Source: Pseudomonas sivasensis (GTDB taxonomy: Bacteria; Pseudomonadota; Gammaproteobacteria; Pseudomonadales; Pseudomonadaceae). Taken from it: a stretch of DNA of 64,000 bases. Of this stretch, positions 19,458 to 27,681 are shown piece after piece (the stretch's first letter is position 1; the number at the start of each line of letters is the position of its first letter). Under the pieces are notes generated by a model. That model ran no database searches. It was given only the letters and a program-made list of their open reading frames with translations, and was not told where the DNA came from. The position numbers were made by a program, and so were the translations under genes. The stretch spans positions 496,001-560,000 of the forward strand of contig NZ_JAAOWU010000001.1 of assembly GCF_013778505.1 (NCBI RefSeq), in the 5' to 3' direction.

Positions 19458-20078
19458 TTAGGCCGGAGTCAGGCACTCCGGCCCATTGAGCTTGGGATCG
19501 TTGACCATATTAGCCAGGACCCGCTCGCGCAGTGGGATGGGCTCACTGGCCAATAGACCTTGCAGCACATGCAACGGCGTCTCGGGATCGAGCCAGGCGG
19601 CCTGCCCTGCGGCATCAAGAATCAGCGGCCGGCGCTGGCTCTGGGCCGCCTGGGTCACCACCGCCGTGCTCAACCACACTTGTTCCTGCACAGGGTAGGC
19701 CTCCCAGATCGCCGCAAAAAACAACGTGGAGCCTTCCCCCGGCGTCAGCCAGTACGGGCGTTTGCGCTGGGTGCCGCGCCATTCATAAAAACCATTGGCG
19801 GGCAGCAGGCAGCGGCGCTGGCGAAAGGCCTCGCGGAACATCGGCTGCTCGGCCAGGGTTTCGGCGCGAGCATGGGCCGGGGTGCGGGAAAGGTCGGTCA
19901 GCCAGGGCGGCGTCAGGCCCCAGCGGGCGCGGGCCAGGGTGTGATGGCCGTCGTTCAGGCGCTGGATCAGCACCGAATCATTCGGGGAGATGTTCCACTG
20001 GGCCTGCTGGTCAGCCGGAAAGCCTGGCAAGGCAGCAAAGGAGGGATTCCAGCGAAACAGGGCATAACGTCCACACAT
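19458..20078 (-). CDS. SRAP (YedK/HMCES) family protein lacking canonical catalytic Asn and His
   Basis: 206 residues. SRAP proteins use the N-terminal Cys2 to crosslink to abasic sites in single-stranded DNA. Here Cys2 (MCGRYA), the Glu of FYEW (residue 99) and the C-terminal RVLANMVNDPKLNGPECL are present. The Asn that normally precedes ARAET is His (AHARAET, residue 69). The loop that normally carries the catalytic His (IHDRRPL in E. coli YedK) is about six residues shorter and reads AQSQRRPL. The fold is kept, so the protein may still crosslink DNA but reverse it poorly, or be a divergent scaffold. The gene is monocistronic, upstream of the M48 gene. Confidence 0.85.
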   Translation of the reverse strand: MCGRYALFRWNPSFAALPGFPADQQAQWNISPNDSVLIQRLNDGHHTLARARWGLTPPWLTDLSRTPAHARAETLAEQPMFREAFRQRRCLLPANGFYEWRGTQRKRPYWLTPGEGSTLFFAAIWEAYPVQEQVWLSTAVVTQAAQSQRRPLILDAAGQAAWLDPETPLHVLQGLLASEPIPLRERVLANMVNDPKLNGPECLTPA

Positions 20079-20114
20079 GGGGCAACACGACTCTTGGGTA
20101 AACCGGCCGACAGC

Positions 20115-20375
20115 CTAACAGACCAGCACGTCGGGGAAGCTGTCGGGTTCATCACCCGGCAGCGGTTGCGCCCCGATATAGGCAGTAATCAGCTCCCGGG
20201 CATCAGCCGCCCGGTCATTGTCTACTTCCAAACCCAGAAGACCGAAGATCGGTAGCTCGCCGGTGCCGCCGAGCAAATGGCGCCCCACCAAATGTGCTTC
20301 GATGCCTTCGCTGGCGAGCATCTGTTGCAGCAGCTCGCCTTCCATCAGGTTTTCCGGTTCGTAGATTCGCTGCAT
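20115..20375 (-). CDS. DUF2007 domain protein
   Basis: A small 86-residue protein with the DUF2007 pattern (MQRIYEPENLMEGELLQQML, then EGIEAHLVG). These are predicted small signal-transducing or adaptor-like domains related to a PII-like/ferredoxin fold; no function is proven. The C-terminal tail is acidic and Pro-rich. It lies 11 bases downstream of a CPXCG cysteine-rich protein gene on the same strand, a pairing likely to be one transcript. Confidence 0.85.
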   Translation of the reverse strand: MQRIYEPENLMEGELLQQMLASEGIEAHLVGRHLLGGTGELPIFGLLGLEVDNDRAADARELITAYIGAQPLPGDEPDSFPDVLVC

Positions 20376-20386
20376 GAGCTTGCCTG

Positions 20387-20569
20387 TTATTCGTTTTCAC
20401 TGCGGGTTTCAAGCATCCACTCTTCACCATGGACCTGCAGGTCGAAAATAATCGGTCGGCAACACACCTGACAATCTTCTATGTAGGTCTGATCACCGCC
20501 GGATAAATCCACCGCTGTCTCTACCGTTTCACCACAATAAGGACAATCGTACGTCGTAGTTTCCAGCAT
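20387..20569 (-). CDS. CPXCG-motif cysteine-rich small protein
   Basis: A 60-residue protein with two zinc-ribbon-like Cys pairs, CPYCGE near residue 9 and CQVCCRP near residue 33, that probably bind one zinc ion. The family is conserved in proteobacteria with unknown function. The start at 20569 has GGAGG 6 bases upstream; the upstream ATG (20581) is less supported. It is the first gene of a pair with DUF2007 and is divergent from the acyltransferase gene at 20699. Confidence 0.86.
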   Translation of the reverse strand: MLETTTYDCPYCGETVETAVDLSGGDQTYIEDCQVCCRPIIFDLQVHGEEWMLETRSENE

Positions 20570-20698
20570 CGCAGCCTCCAAGGTGACTTGTGCGTATAAT
20601 CGCCGGTCTATTTACAGGGCTATTTCCGGCCGAGCCCATTACTCGGGCCGCACCCTGATATTTCCTCTACTTACCCTAGCCGTTTCTAACAAGAGAGC

Positions 20699-21865
20699 AT
20701 GATGGGCGAATTCGATACCATCCGACCTTACAACGACAGCGAAGTCCCGGCAGTGCTGGACCGACTGTTCAGTGACAAGGCCTTTCTGGACATCCTGACC
20801 CACTTCCGCTTCCCGCGCTTTGCCGGCGCCCTGGGCTGGCTGCTCAAGCCGATGATTGCCCGCAAGCTGCGCCGTGAATTTGCCGGCGTCACCACCGTGG
20901 CTACGCTGCAGGACAAAGTCGAGTACTACGTCGACCATACCATTGACCGGGCGACCGATGGCGTTACCTACACAGGCGTCGAACAGCTCAAATCCGGTAC
21001 CGCTTACCTGTTTCTGGCCAACCACCGCGACATCGTGATGGACCCGGCCTTCGTCAACTATGCCGTGTACCACGCCGGCCTGCCGACGCCACGCATCGCC
21101 ATCGGCGACAACTTGCTGCAAAAGCCGTTTGTCAGCGACCTGATGCGCCTGAACAAGAGCTTTATCGTGCACCGCTCGATCACCGGGCGAAAGGAGAAGA
21201 TGGCGGCGTTCAACCTGCTATCGGCCTACATCAATCATTCGATACGCAACGACTGCCAGTCGATCTGGATCGCCCAGGCCGAAGGCCGCGCCAAGGATGG
21301 GGATGACCGCACCGAGTCAGCCATCCTCAAGATGTTCCATGTCAGCCGCAAGGACGAGCCGTTTGCCGAGGTGATCCAGTCACTGAACCTGACGCCGGTA
21401 TCCATCAGCTACGAGTACGACCCGTGCGATGCAGCCAAGGCCCGCGAGTTGTATATCCGCGCCACCACCGGGACCTACGTCAAGGCACAGGGTGAAGATG
21501 ACGTGAGCATTGCCCTGGGCATCACCGGCTACAAAGGCCGCGTGCACATCAACTTCGCGCCGCCCATTAGCGAGCGCTTCGAAGACACCAAAGTGCTGGC
21601 CGTGGAAATGGATCGGCAAATTCTCGGTGGTTATCGGCTATTCCCGGTGCACTACCTTGCGTACGCCCAGTGGAGCGATGCCGACCCGCAGTTGCAGGTG
21701 CCGAAGGCGGCCGACGTGTTCCCGGCCGATGAACTGGCCAAGGCGAAGGCGGAGTGGGAGCGGCGCTTGAACGAATGCCCGGCGGAACACCGACCATTTT
21801 TGGTGGTGCAATATGCGACGCCGGTGCGTAATCAATATCGGGTCAAGGCCGGAATCCCGCTGTAA
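20699..21865 (+). CDS. PlsC/PlsB-type glycerolipid acyltransferase-like protein
   Basis: 388 residues. The acyltransferase block is recognisable: FLANHRDIVMDPAF near residues 106-118 (the H...D catalytic motif), FIVHRSITGRKEK, and WIAQAEGRAKDGDDRTE, which matches the phosphate/glycerol-binding block. The spacing of the H to the last D is one residue longer than the textbook HX4D (NHRDIVMD), a variant I recall from other acyltransferases. It probably acylates a glycerol phosphate or lysophospholipid at the inner membrane; the substrate is inferred. Two adjacent ATG codons (20699, 20702) follow an AAGAGAG site. No operon partner is seen. Confidence 0.78.
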   Translation: MMGEFDTIRPYNDSEVPAVLDRLFSDKAFLDILTHFRFPRFAGALGWLLKPMIARKLRREFAGVTTVATLQDKVEYYVDHTIDRATDGVTYTGVEQLKSGTAYLFLANHRDIVMDPAFVNYAVYHAGLPTPRIAIGDNLLQKPFVSDLMRLNKSFIVHRSITGRKEKMAAFNLLSAYINHSIRNDCQSIWIAQAEGRAKDGDDRTESAILKMFHVSRKDEPFAEVIQSLNLTPVSISYEYDPCDAAKARELYIRATTGTYVKAQGEDDVSIALGITGYKGRVHINFAPPISERFEDTKVLAVEMDRQILGGYRLFPVHYLAYAQWSDADPQLQVPKAADVFPADELAKAKAEWERRLNECPAEHRPFLVVQYATPVRNQYRVKAGIPL

Positions 21866-21880
21866 ACACCGATCAGAAAA

Positions 21881-21969
21881 TGTGGAAGGGGGCTTGCTCC
21901 CGATAGCGGTGAGTCAGCTAATGAATACTTGGCTGACACACCGCTATCGGGGGCAAGCCCCCTCTTACA
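21881..21969. repeat. REPIN between convergent genes
   Basis: TGTGGAAGGGGGCTTGCTCC pairs with GGGGGCAAGCCCCCTCTTACA around a 40-base centre that keeps GATAGCGG/CCGCTATC. The two arm ends carry compensating changes (GGAAG opposite CTCTT keeps most pairs). It fills the gap between the acyltransferase and the next minus-strand gene. Confidence 0.9.
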
Positions 21970-21985
21970 TGGGTTCTGCCGTGTT

Positions 21986-22243
21986 TTAGATTCGGGTGCT
22001 GAGCCAGGAAATAGCCAGCGCCAGCACCAGGCAGGCGAACCCGATGCGGTAAGCCACACGATTTGCCCGCTCGGTACGCGCATCCAGGAACAGCATGGGC
22101 TGATCGATCGCGCGCGCTTCACTTTGCGCAGCCAGGTCAGCCATGGCGCGCTGCTCGCGCAGGCGGGTGATGGAGAGCAGCGCTGCACCGGAGCAGGCCA
22201 CCAATAAAGCCACAACATTGATCAACAGTGCGGGCAGCGCCAT
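21986..22243 (-). CDS. Small two-helix membrane protein of unknown function
   Basis: 85 residues. There is an N-terminal transmembrane helix (LPALLINVVALLVACSGAAL), a charged middle with many Arg, Glu and Asp, and a C-terminal transmembrane helix (IGFACLVLALAISWLS). I do not recognise a family. The start at 22243 has GAGG 6 bases upstream, whereas the longer in-frame reading from 22318 has no support. It is intact, alone on its transcript and convergent with the acyltransferase. Confidence 0.7.
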   Translation of the reverse strand: MALPALLINVVALLVACSGAALLSITRLREQRAMADLAAQSEARAIDQPMLFLDARTERANRVAYRIGFACLVLALAISWLSTRI

Positions 22244-22426
22244 CGCAAACCTCGGGTGAAACGGTGTCTGGGTATCGGTTCCGATATCAACCTGAACGGT
22301 AGTGGCGGCCAGCGCCAAACCGCTCCATCTTCCATGGACGGCTAATGTATCCAGTAATTTACGGCGTCACCTGAACGTCACCTTAACAAGCCACTCTGTT
22401 GCCCTTCGAACACTCAGGAGCTTGTC

Positions 22427-22636
22427 ATGCTGCACGCGCACAACCAGGATCGGCTGTATCTAATTGCTCAAAGCGATGAGCAGGAGGCGCTGGTCGGCAG
22501 CCTGGCGTTCAACGTGCAGGACCGCCATTGGCTGGTCTATTGCGCCCTTGGCGGGCACCAGCATGCAAACTCGCCAGAGGCCGACCTGTTGACGGGTGTG
22601 AGCCTGCTGGACTTCTGTATTGACACCGCCGCGTGA
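22427..22636 (+). CDS. Small conserved-looking protein of unknown function
   Basis: A 69-residue soluble protein with no signal or membrane segment and no motif I recognise. Reality is supported by a very good ribosome site (AGGAG 6-10 bases before ATG) and by the strong terminator 15 bases after its stop. The coding frame is rich in GC at third positions. It lies between a divergent small membrane protein and a convergent YajG lipoprotein. Confidence 0.65.
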   Translation: MLHAHNQDRLYLIAQSDEQEALVGSLAFNVQDRHWLVYCALGGHQHANSPEADLLTGVSLLDFCIDTAA

Positions 22637-22647
22637 AACTGCAGACG

Positions 22648-22686
22648 AAAAAAAACCGGGCTCATGACTGAGCCCGGTCTTTATTT
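22648..22686. terminator. Bidirectional intrinsic terminator
   Basis: A 10-pair stem (22655-22664 with 22669-22678, loop TGAC) is flanked by A8 on the left and CTTTATTT on the right. It serves the 69-residue plus-strand gene and the opposing YajG lipoprotein gene. Confidence 0.92.
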
Positions 22687-22692
22687 GGACGG

Positions 22693-23280
22693 TTACTGCG
22701 AGCTGAGCAATGAACCGATGCTTGGATCCTTGAACAGGCGAGTCAAGGCGTCGCTCAGGACGTCGCTGACCAGCTTGGTGTTGGTTTCCTGGTTCGGCGA
22801 CATACCGAAACGCTGGTTCAACGATGCGCCGTAACGACCGCTATAGCGACGGGTGCCAGCGGTGACATCGGACTTGAAGGTTGCGCCGATGGCGGCTTCA
22901 GTCACATAGAGACCTTCTTTAGGCGACTGATACTTCAGCTCAGCCAAGGTGATGGTCAACTGAGGAGCGCCCGGCGCGTTGGCGCTCGGGGTAAAGCCCA
23001 GCAGGCGCACGGCGGCTTCGGCCTGAGCTTGCAACTTGGGCAGCACGTCCTGACCAGTCACCGAGATAAGCGCGGTCTCCGGGTACAAGCCCCCGCGAGA
23101 GCCCAACGTTGGCGAAGGACGACCATCCACAACACGCACCGACACCGGCTGACCATGACCCACTGGCCCCAACTGCGTGGTGAGCTTCGGTTGCGGGCTC
23201 AGTTGTTGCGGGCTGTTGGCGCAGCCAACCAAGGTCAAACTGGTCACAGTGATCAAACCGAACAACAGGCGTTGCAACAT
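22693..23280 (-). CDS. YajG family lipoprotein
   Basis: 195 residues with a lipoprotein signal (lipobox TLVGC near residue 20). The YajG-like pattern follows: SVRVVDGRPSPTLGSRGG, a central repeat-like LAELKYQSPKEG and the late SDVLSDALTRLFKDPSI. YajG proteins are outer-membrane lipoproteins of unknown function that in E. coli sit near ampG and are important for envelope stability. No operon partner is visible; a terminator follows its stop. Confidence 0.82.
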   Translation of the reverse strand: MLQRLLFGLITVTSLTLVGCANSPQQLSPQPKLTTQLGPVGHGQPVSVRVVDGRPSPTLGSRGGLYPETALISVTGQDVLPKLQAQAEAAVRLLGFTPSANAPGAPQLTITLAELKYQSPKEGLYVTEAAIGATFKSDVTAGTRRYSGRYGASLNQRFGMSPNQETNTKLVSDVLSDALTRLFKDPSIGSLLSSQ

Positions 23281-23474
23281 GCGCTTCTCTCCAGAAATCA
23301 GGTACCGACAGGCCGGCAGTATAACGGGGCGCCCCCGCAGGGAACTAGCGTCAGTTACAACCTATGACTCGTCGGCTCGACAGCGGTTCGCTGTCACCGA
23401 TATGTAATAGCCGTTACATGGGCTCGTCATCCTCGCAAGGCATGCTTGGCCTCAATCTCAGGAGGTCTATCGCC

Positions 23475-23708
23475 ATGCATTTTCTCTGGACGCTGTTTAC
23501 GCGCAAACCTGCCCTTCGCCAGTTCGCCCGGCTTGATGCGCAAGGCCGCTGCCAGGCCTTTAAAGAGTGCAGCCAGCCGCCTTTGGGCGACGGCTGGGTA
23601 GAAATTGATGAAATCCGCCTGAGCTGGATGCACCACCCGCTGCCCGCCGGCGCCCGTGTCAGCCCACGCCCGGCGCGGTCGCCGCGGCACCAGCCGTTGG
23701 CCGCCTGA
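23475..23708 (+). CDS. Small basic protein of unknown function
   Basis: 77 residues, MHFLWTLFTRKPAL at the N-terminus, a middle with CQAFKECSQPP and a Pro/Arg-rich tail. The start codon has an excellent ribosome site (AGGAGGT 8 bases upstream), which favours a real gene over the longer in-frame reading from 23364. I see no domain. It is followed by a 728-base gap before mqo. Confidence 0.65.
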   Translation: MHFLWTLFTRKPALRQFARLDAQGRCQAFKECSQPPLGDGWVEIDEIRLSWMHHPLPAGARVSPRPARSPRHQPLAA

Positions 23709-24436
23709 CCGAAGACCTAATAAAAGTCATAAAACACGCCCATTTCCCTGACGTTCTTCGCTACAATCTCCCCCCGATTATAAGGACGTCTCCTGATCGG
23801 GCCTCGCAGCATCGTTAATGCCTCGGTATTAACTCCAAGAATCGCCCACAGAGAGCCGCCCACACAGATCGAGTGAAGCTGGCGCGCTTGCTGTTTCCTT
23901 TGCAAACCACCCGCCTTTACCGAATCTGCCAGAGCTGCCATTGCGCTCGGCCACTTGAGTTGTTTGCCCGTATTGCCGCGTGTCGGCAGATGTCTTGCGG
24001 GCCAAGTGCCAGGCTGAGGCAGCCCTTTTTTGAGGTTCACGTCTTCAAAAGAGCGTGAAAAAACGGGTTTTCACAACTTCACAAGAGTGTGGCGAGCAAA
24101 TGAATAGTTTGGCGTTTGTAAAAGCACCATCAGCGTCTGGAACAGCCCAACCACACAGGACTGAGTACTCCTCAACAACCGGAGCTTGAGCCTGTCCGCT
24201 ACGGATTGATTGCACGAATCGCACGCTTTGACCATAAGTCGAATTGCCACAGGCGCCCATGAATGCGTTCATAGGCAGATTAGGCCGGGCAGGAAGCGTG
24301 CGCCGAAGTTGCAAAGAATTGCGAAACGGACATGGCGATCCTGGCCATGGGTAACCTGGGGCAACACGTGAACCGCCCCGTCACTCCTGGCAGCCATGCC
24401 GTCAATTTGGTGCTGCAGATTTTGGAGACGCGTTAA
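23709..24436. other. 728-base gene-poor region upstream of mqo with possible small RNA
   Basis: No coding sequence is convincing here. It contains a TACAAT -10-like box (23762-23767), a 6-base inverted repeat GTTAAT/ATTAAC (23814-23833), a terminator-like hairpin with T6 (24012-24031), a second inverted repeat GTGAAAA/TTTTCAC (24055-24074) and ATGAA/TTCAT near 24259-24272. This arrangement could be a small RNA of about 250 bases followed by the mqo promoter region. I see no riboswitch class that I know. Confidence 0.5.
24012..24031 (+). terminator. Candidate intrinsic terminator in the mqo upstream region
   Basis: GGCTG-AGG-CAGCC is followed by C and six T. The stem is short (5 pairs) but GC-rich, and the T run is clean. 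No plus-strand gene ends nearby apart from the small gene ending at 23708, about 300 bases away. It may therefore end a small RNA. Confidence 0.5.
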
Positions 24437-25945
24437 ATGGCGCATAACGAAGCAGTCGACGTAGTACTGGTAGGGGCCGGCATCATGAGTGCCACCCTGG
24501 CCGTATTGCTCAAAGAGCTCGACCCCGGCCTCAAGCTGGAAGTCGTTGAGCTGATGGATTCGGGTGCAGCGGAGAGTTCCAACCCATGGAACAACGCCGG
24601 TACCGGTCATGCCGGTCTGTGCGAGCTGAACTACACGCCGCAGGCCGCCGATGGTTCCATCGACATCAAGAAAGCCGTGCACATCAACACTCAGTTCGAG
24701 GTGTCGAAGCAGTTCTGGGCGTACCTGACCAAAAAGGGCACCTTTGGCTCGTCCAAGTCCTTTATCAGTCCGGTGCCGCACCTGAGCTTCGTACAGGGCG
24801 ACAAAGGCGTGGACTTCCTCAAGAAGCGCTTTGAAACCCTCAGCCAGCACCACGCGTTTTCGGACATGCACTACACCGAAGACCGCAGCGAAATGGCCGA
24901 ATGGATGCCGCTGATGATGCCGGGCCGCCCGCTCGACGAAAAAATCGCTGCCACTCGCGTAATGAATGGCACCGACGTCAACTTCGGCGCCCTGACCAAT
25001 CAGCTGCTTGGCCATCTGACCAGTTCCCCGGACGCCCAGGTCAAGTACAGCAAGCGCGTGACCGGCCTCAAGCGCAACGGCGCCGGCTGGACCGTGAGCA
25101 TCAAGGACGTCAACAGCGGTACCAGCCGTGAGGTGGACGCCAAGTTTGTATTCCTCGGCGCCGGTGGCGCGGCGCTGCCGCTGCTGCAAGCTTCGGGCAT
25201 CGAAGAAAGTAAAGGCTTCGGCGGCTTCCCGGTCAGCGGCCAATGGCTGCGTTGCGACAACCCGGAAGTGGTCAAGCACCACCAGGCCAAGGTCTACAGC
25301 CAGGCCGCCGTCGGCTCGCCACCGATGTCGGTGCCGCACCTCGACACCCGTGTAGTGGATGGCCAGAAATCCCTGCTGTTCGGGCCATACGCCGGTTTCA
25401 CCACCAAGTTCCTCAAGCACGGCTCGTTCCTAGACCTGCCGATGTCGATTCGTGCCAGCAACATCGGACCGATGCTAGCCGTGGCCCGCGACAACATGGA
25501 CCTGACCAAGTACCTGGTCAGCGAAGTGCGTCAGTCCATGGAACAACGCCTGGAATCCCTGCGTCGCTTCTACCCTGAGGCGAAAGCCGAAGACTGGCGT
25601 CTTGAAGTGGCCGGCCAACGGGTGCAGATCATCAAGAAAGACCCGAAAAAAGGCGGCGTGCTGCAATTCGGCACCGAGCTGGTAGCGGCCAAAGACGGCT
25701 CGCTGGCGGCGTTACTGGGCGCGTCCCCAGGCGCTTCGGTGACGGTGTCGATCATGCTGGAACTGATTGAGCGCTGCTTCCCGGCCAAAGCCGCCGGTGA
25801 GTGGGCAGCCAAGCTGCACGAGATCTTCCCTGCCCGGGAAAAAGTGCTTGAGACTGATGCCGAGCTGTATCGCAAGATCAACACGCAGAACAACATCAGC
25901 CTGGAACTGGTTGAGCAAAGCAACGAGGCCGAAAGCTACGCTTGA
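24437..25945 (+). CDS. mqo: Malate:quinone oxidoreductase
   Basis: A 502-residue FAD enzyme of the Mqo family that oxidises malate to oxaloacetate and passes electrons to the quinone pool at the inner membrane. The N-terminal FAD-binding motif [15 protein letters not shown] is clear. It is followed by [20 protein letters not shown] and the C-terminal [23 protein letters not shown] typical of Mqo. A GGAG is 9 bases before the ATG. It is monocistronic, with a strong terminator after the stop, and stands next to the PA4642-type gene as in P. aeruginosa mqoB. Confidence 0.95.
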   Translation: MAHNEAVDVVLVGAGIMSATLAVLLKELDPGLKLEVVELMDSGAAESSNPWNNAGTGHAGLCELNYTPQAADGSIDIKKAVHINTQFEVSKQFWAYLTKKGTFGSSKSFISPVPHLSFVQGDKGVDFLKKRFETLSQHHAFSDMHYTEDRSEMAEWMPLMMPGRPLDEKIAATRVMNGTDVNFGALTNQLLGHLTSSPDAQVKYSKRVTGLKRNGAGWTVSIKDVNSGTSREVDAKFVFLGAGGAALPLLQASGIEESKGFGGFPVSGQWLRCDNPEVVKHHQAKVYSQAAVGSPPMSVPHLDTRVVDGQKSLLFGPYAGFTTKFLKHGSFLDLPMSIRASNIGPMLAVARDNMDLTKYLVSEVRQSMEQRLESLRRFYPEAKAEDWRLEVAGQRVQIIKKDPKKGGVLQFGTELVAAKDGSLAALLGASPGASVTVSIMLELIERCFPAKAAGEWAAKLHEIFPAREKVLETDAELYRKINTQNNISLELVEQSNEAESYA

Positions 25946-25959
25946 GGCCTGGCTGCAAT

Positions 25960-25988
25960 AAAAAAACGCCCCTCGGGGCGTTTTTTTG
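25960..25988. terminator. Bidirectional intrinsic terminator after mqo
   Basis: ACGCCC/GGGCGT with a CTCG tetraloop has A7 before it and T7 after it. It can stop mqo and the opposing PA4642-like gene. Confidence 0.95.
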
Positions 25989-26000
25989 TGGCCGGGATAA

Positions 26001-26288
26001 TCAGCCGCGAGCGTTTTTGATCAGCTCGATGTAATCGTCCGCGTTGCGCTGATCCTTGATCAGATCAACAAAGGTCTGGCCATGCTCATCCTTGCCATCC
26101 AGGTCCAGGCCGGCTTCCTTGAAAAAGCCCAGGAAGCGCTCAAAGTCGTCGATACGCAGGCCACGATAGGCCTTGATCAGTTTGTGCAGGGACGGTGAAG
26201 TCGCGTCGACCGGCTCGAAGTCCAGGAACAACTTGATCTGATCGTCGCCGATCTCATCGCCAATCACCTGTTTCTTATCTTTACGCAT
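26001..26288 (-). CDS. PA4642 family small protein
   Basis: 95 residues, soluble, acidic: MRKDKKQVIGDEIGDD, then LHKLIKAYRGLRIDDFERFLGFF. The sequence and its place between mqo and hpt match the Pseudomonas family named after PA4642. No biochemical function is known to me. The start has GGAG 6 bases upstream; the longer in-frame reading from 26405 runs into a REP remnant and is rejected. Confidence 0.85.
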   Translation of the reverse strand: MRKDKKQVIGDEIGDDQIKLFLDFEPVDATSPSLHKLIKAYRGLRIDDFERFLGFFKEAGLDLDGKDEHGQTFVDLIKDQRNADDYIELIKNARG

Positions 26289-26370
26289 TACCGACTCCAG
26301 CCTGCAGACATTTACACGGGGTTTGAAGTCTACCTGCGAGCCGCGGGCTTCGAAAGCGCTGAAGAACCAA

Positions 26371-26394
26371 TGTGGGAGCAATCCCCCGCCACAT
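26371..26394. repeat. Degenerate REP remnant
   Basis: TGTGGGAGCA followed by ATCCCCCGCCACA looks like a REPIN collapsed to its two outer ends. It lies between the PA4642-type gene and the gene ending at 26414. Confidence 0.55.
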
Positions 26395-26413
26395 TTATTC
26401 TTCATTGTTAGCG

Positions 26414-26899
26414 CTACTTGGTACGTACAACGCCGGTATGCAGGTCCGCCCAGATATGGCCGTTGGCGTAACTGAGGAACTGAACATACACCGTGTCATT
26501 GCGCAGCAAATCGACGATCACCCGGTACTGGGCCACCGGATAAGACAGCGTCAGGGTCTTGCTCTTGTCGTCAAACACCGGCTTTTTCAGGCTTTTACTT
26601 TCGGCATCGAAGTTGAGCACCACTTGGCTGATGCTCGCACCTTTGTTCAGGGGCTTGCCCTTAAGCCGGAGCATCAGTGGCGAGGTCACCGGGATAGGTT
26701 GCTGGTTGGATTGGCGCTGGTTGCCCACCACCACCGCGTACTCCGTGACTTGCAGCAACTGCTGCTGGTCAGGGCTTTCAGTCCGCAGGGTGAGGTCATC
26801 GGGAGGCAGAAATTGACCATGCATAGGCGCCGGTGCGGCGGCCAGGGGCAAACTCAGGGTCAGCGCCAGGGCGGCGCAAGTGCGAATCAACAGGCTCAT
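26414..26899 (-). CDS. Exported protein of unknown function
   Basis: 161 residues with a Sec signal peptide of about 22 residues (LALTLSLPLAAAPAP). No known domain is recognised. The mature part is mixed beta-type with VVLNFDAESKSLKKPVF and the hydrophilic repeat-like PDQQQLLQVTEYAVVVG. A periplasmic or secreted location is likely. The start at 26899 has GGAG 6-9 bases upstream. It is 60 bases downstream of hpt on the same strand and may be co-transcribed. Confidence 0.7.
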   Translation of the reverse strand: MSLLIRTCAALALTLSLPLAAAPAPMHGQFLPPDDLTLRTESPDQQQLLQVTEYAVVVGNQRQSNQQPIPVTSPLMLRLKGKPLNKGASISQVVLNFDAESKSLKKPVFDDKSKTLTLSYPVAQYRVIVDLLRNDTVYVQFLSYANGHIWADLHTGVVRTK

Positions 26900-26959
26900 G
26901 GACAGCTCCAGACGCAGGGGCCAAGCACGATAGCATGACAACCCTGCGCCGGGCCTGGA

Positions 26960-27517
26960 TCACATACCTTTGACGGCGTAGATCCCATTGGCGTTGCGCC
27001 AGTAGCCTTTGTAGTCCATGCCATAACCGAAGATGTAGCGGTCGATGCACGGCAGGCCAACGTAATCAGCCTTAAGGTCCGGGCGAGCCTTGCGGTCGTG
27101 GTCTTTGTCGATCAGTACGGCGGTGTGCACTTTGCGTGCGCCGGCGTGTTTGCAGAAATCGATGATCGCGCCGAGGGTGTGACCTTCGTCGAGGATGTCG
27201 TCGATGATCAGCACGTCGCGGTCAATAAACGAGACTTCCGGCTTGGCCTTCCAGAACAGATCGCCGCCAGTGGTTTCGTTGCGATAGCGAGTCGCGTGCA
27301 GGTAAGACGCTTCCAGCGGAAATTGCAGGTGAGTCAGCAATTTGCCGGCGAAGATCAGGCCGCCGTTCATCACGCAAAAGACCACCGGGTTGGTGTCGGC
27401 CATTTCGCGAGTGATGTGGGCGCCAACCTTGGCGATCGCAGCTTCGACTTGCGCTTCGGTGTACAGGCAATCAGCCTCACGCATGATTTGACGGATATGC
27501 TCAAGATCAGCGGACAT
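26960..27517 (-). CDS. hpt: Hypoxanthine-guanine phosphoribosyltransferase
   Basis: A 185-residue purine salvage enzyme converting hypoxanthine or guanine plus PRPP to IMP or GMP. The PRPP loop VLIIDDILDEGHTLG is present, as is the N-terminal region FCVMNGGLIFAG. The start at 27517 has GGAG 7 bases upstream. It is divergent from upp, with 164 bases between the start codons, so the two salvage genes share a promoter region. Confidence 0.94.
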   Translation of the reverse strand: MSADLEHIRQIMREADCLYTEAQVEAAIAKVGAHITREMADTNPVVFCVMNGGLIFAGKLLTHLQFPLEASYLHATRYRNETTGGDLFWKAKPEVSFIDRDVLIIDDILDEGHTLGAIIDFCKHAGARKVHTAVLIDKDHDRKARPDLKADYVGLPCIDRYIFGYGMDYKGYWRNANGIYAVKGM

Positions 27518-27681
27518 GGCGCTCTCCAAGGGGGTGCTGTGGCAAGAAAAGCGGGCGAAGGTACGCTTCTCATGCGCTCCGAGCAAGCCTTAATGGACTA
27601 ACGTACTAGATGCCTATAGGACAACACCCTCGGATAGATTAATCTAGGCCGGTTTTTTTGCCCGCCGCCGGAGCCTTTCCC
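27518..27681. promoter_or_regulatory. Divergent promoter region of hpt and upp
   Basis: The 164 bases between the two start codons hold both ribosome sites, an AT-rich GATTAATC palindrome near 27636 and a T7 run near 27653-27659. I could not name a specific operator. Sharing may coordinate purine and pyrimidine salvage (inference). Confidence 0.5.

Noticed and set aside
22655..22678. REP element near 22.65 kb
   Set aside because: The inverted repeat is a short stem with A and T runs on both sides, which is a terminator and not a REP.
23881..23900. Possible sigma-54 promoter (TGGCGCGCTTGCTG) upstream of mqo
   Set aside because: The distance between the GG and GC elements is two bases too short for a -24/-12 promoter.
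23873..24058. Readings in the mqo upstream region (23873-24058 plus, 24045-24314 minus)
   Set aside because: Short, no ribosome sites, composition unlike neighbouring genes, and they run across hairpins.
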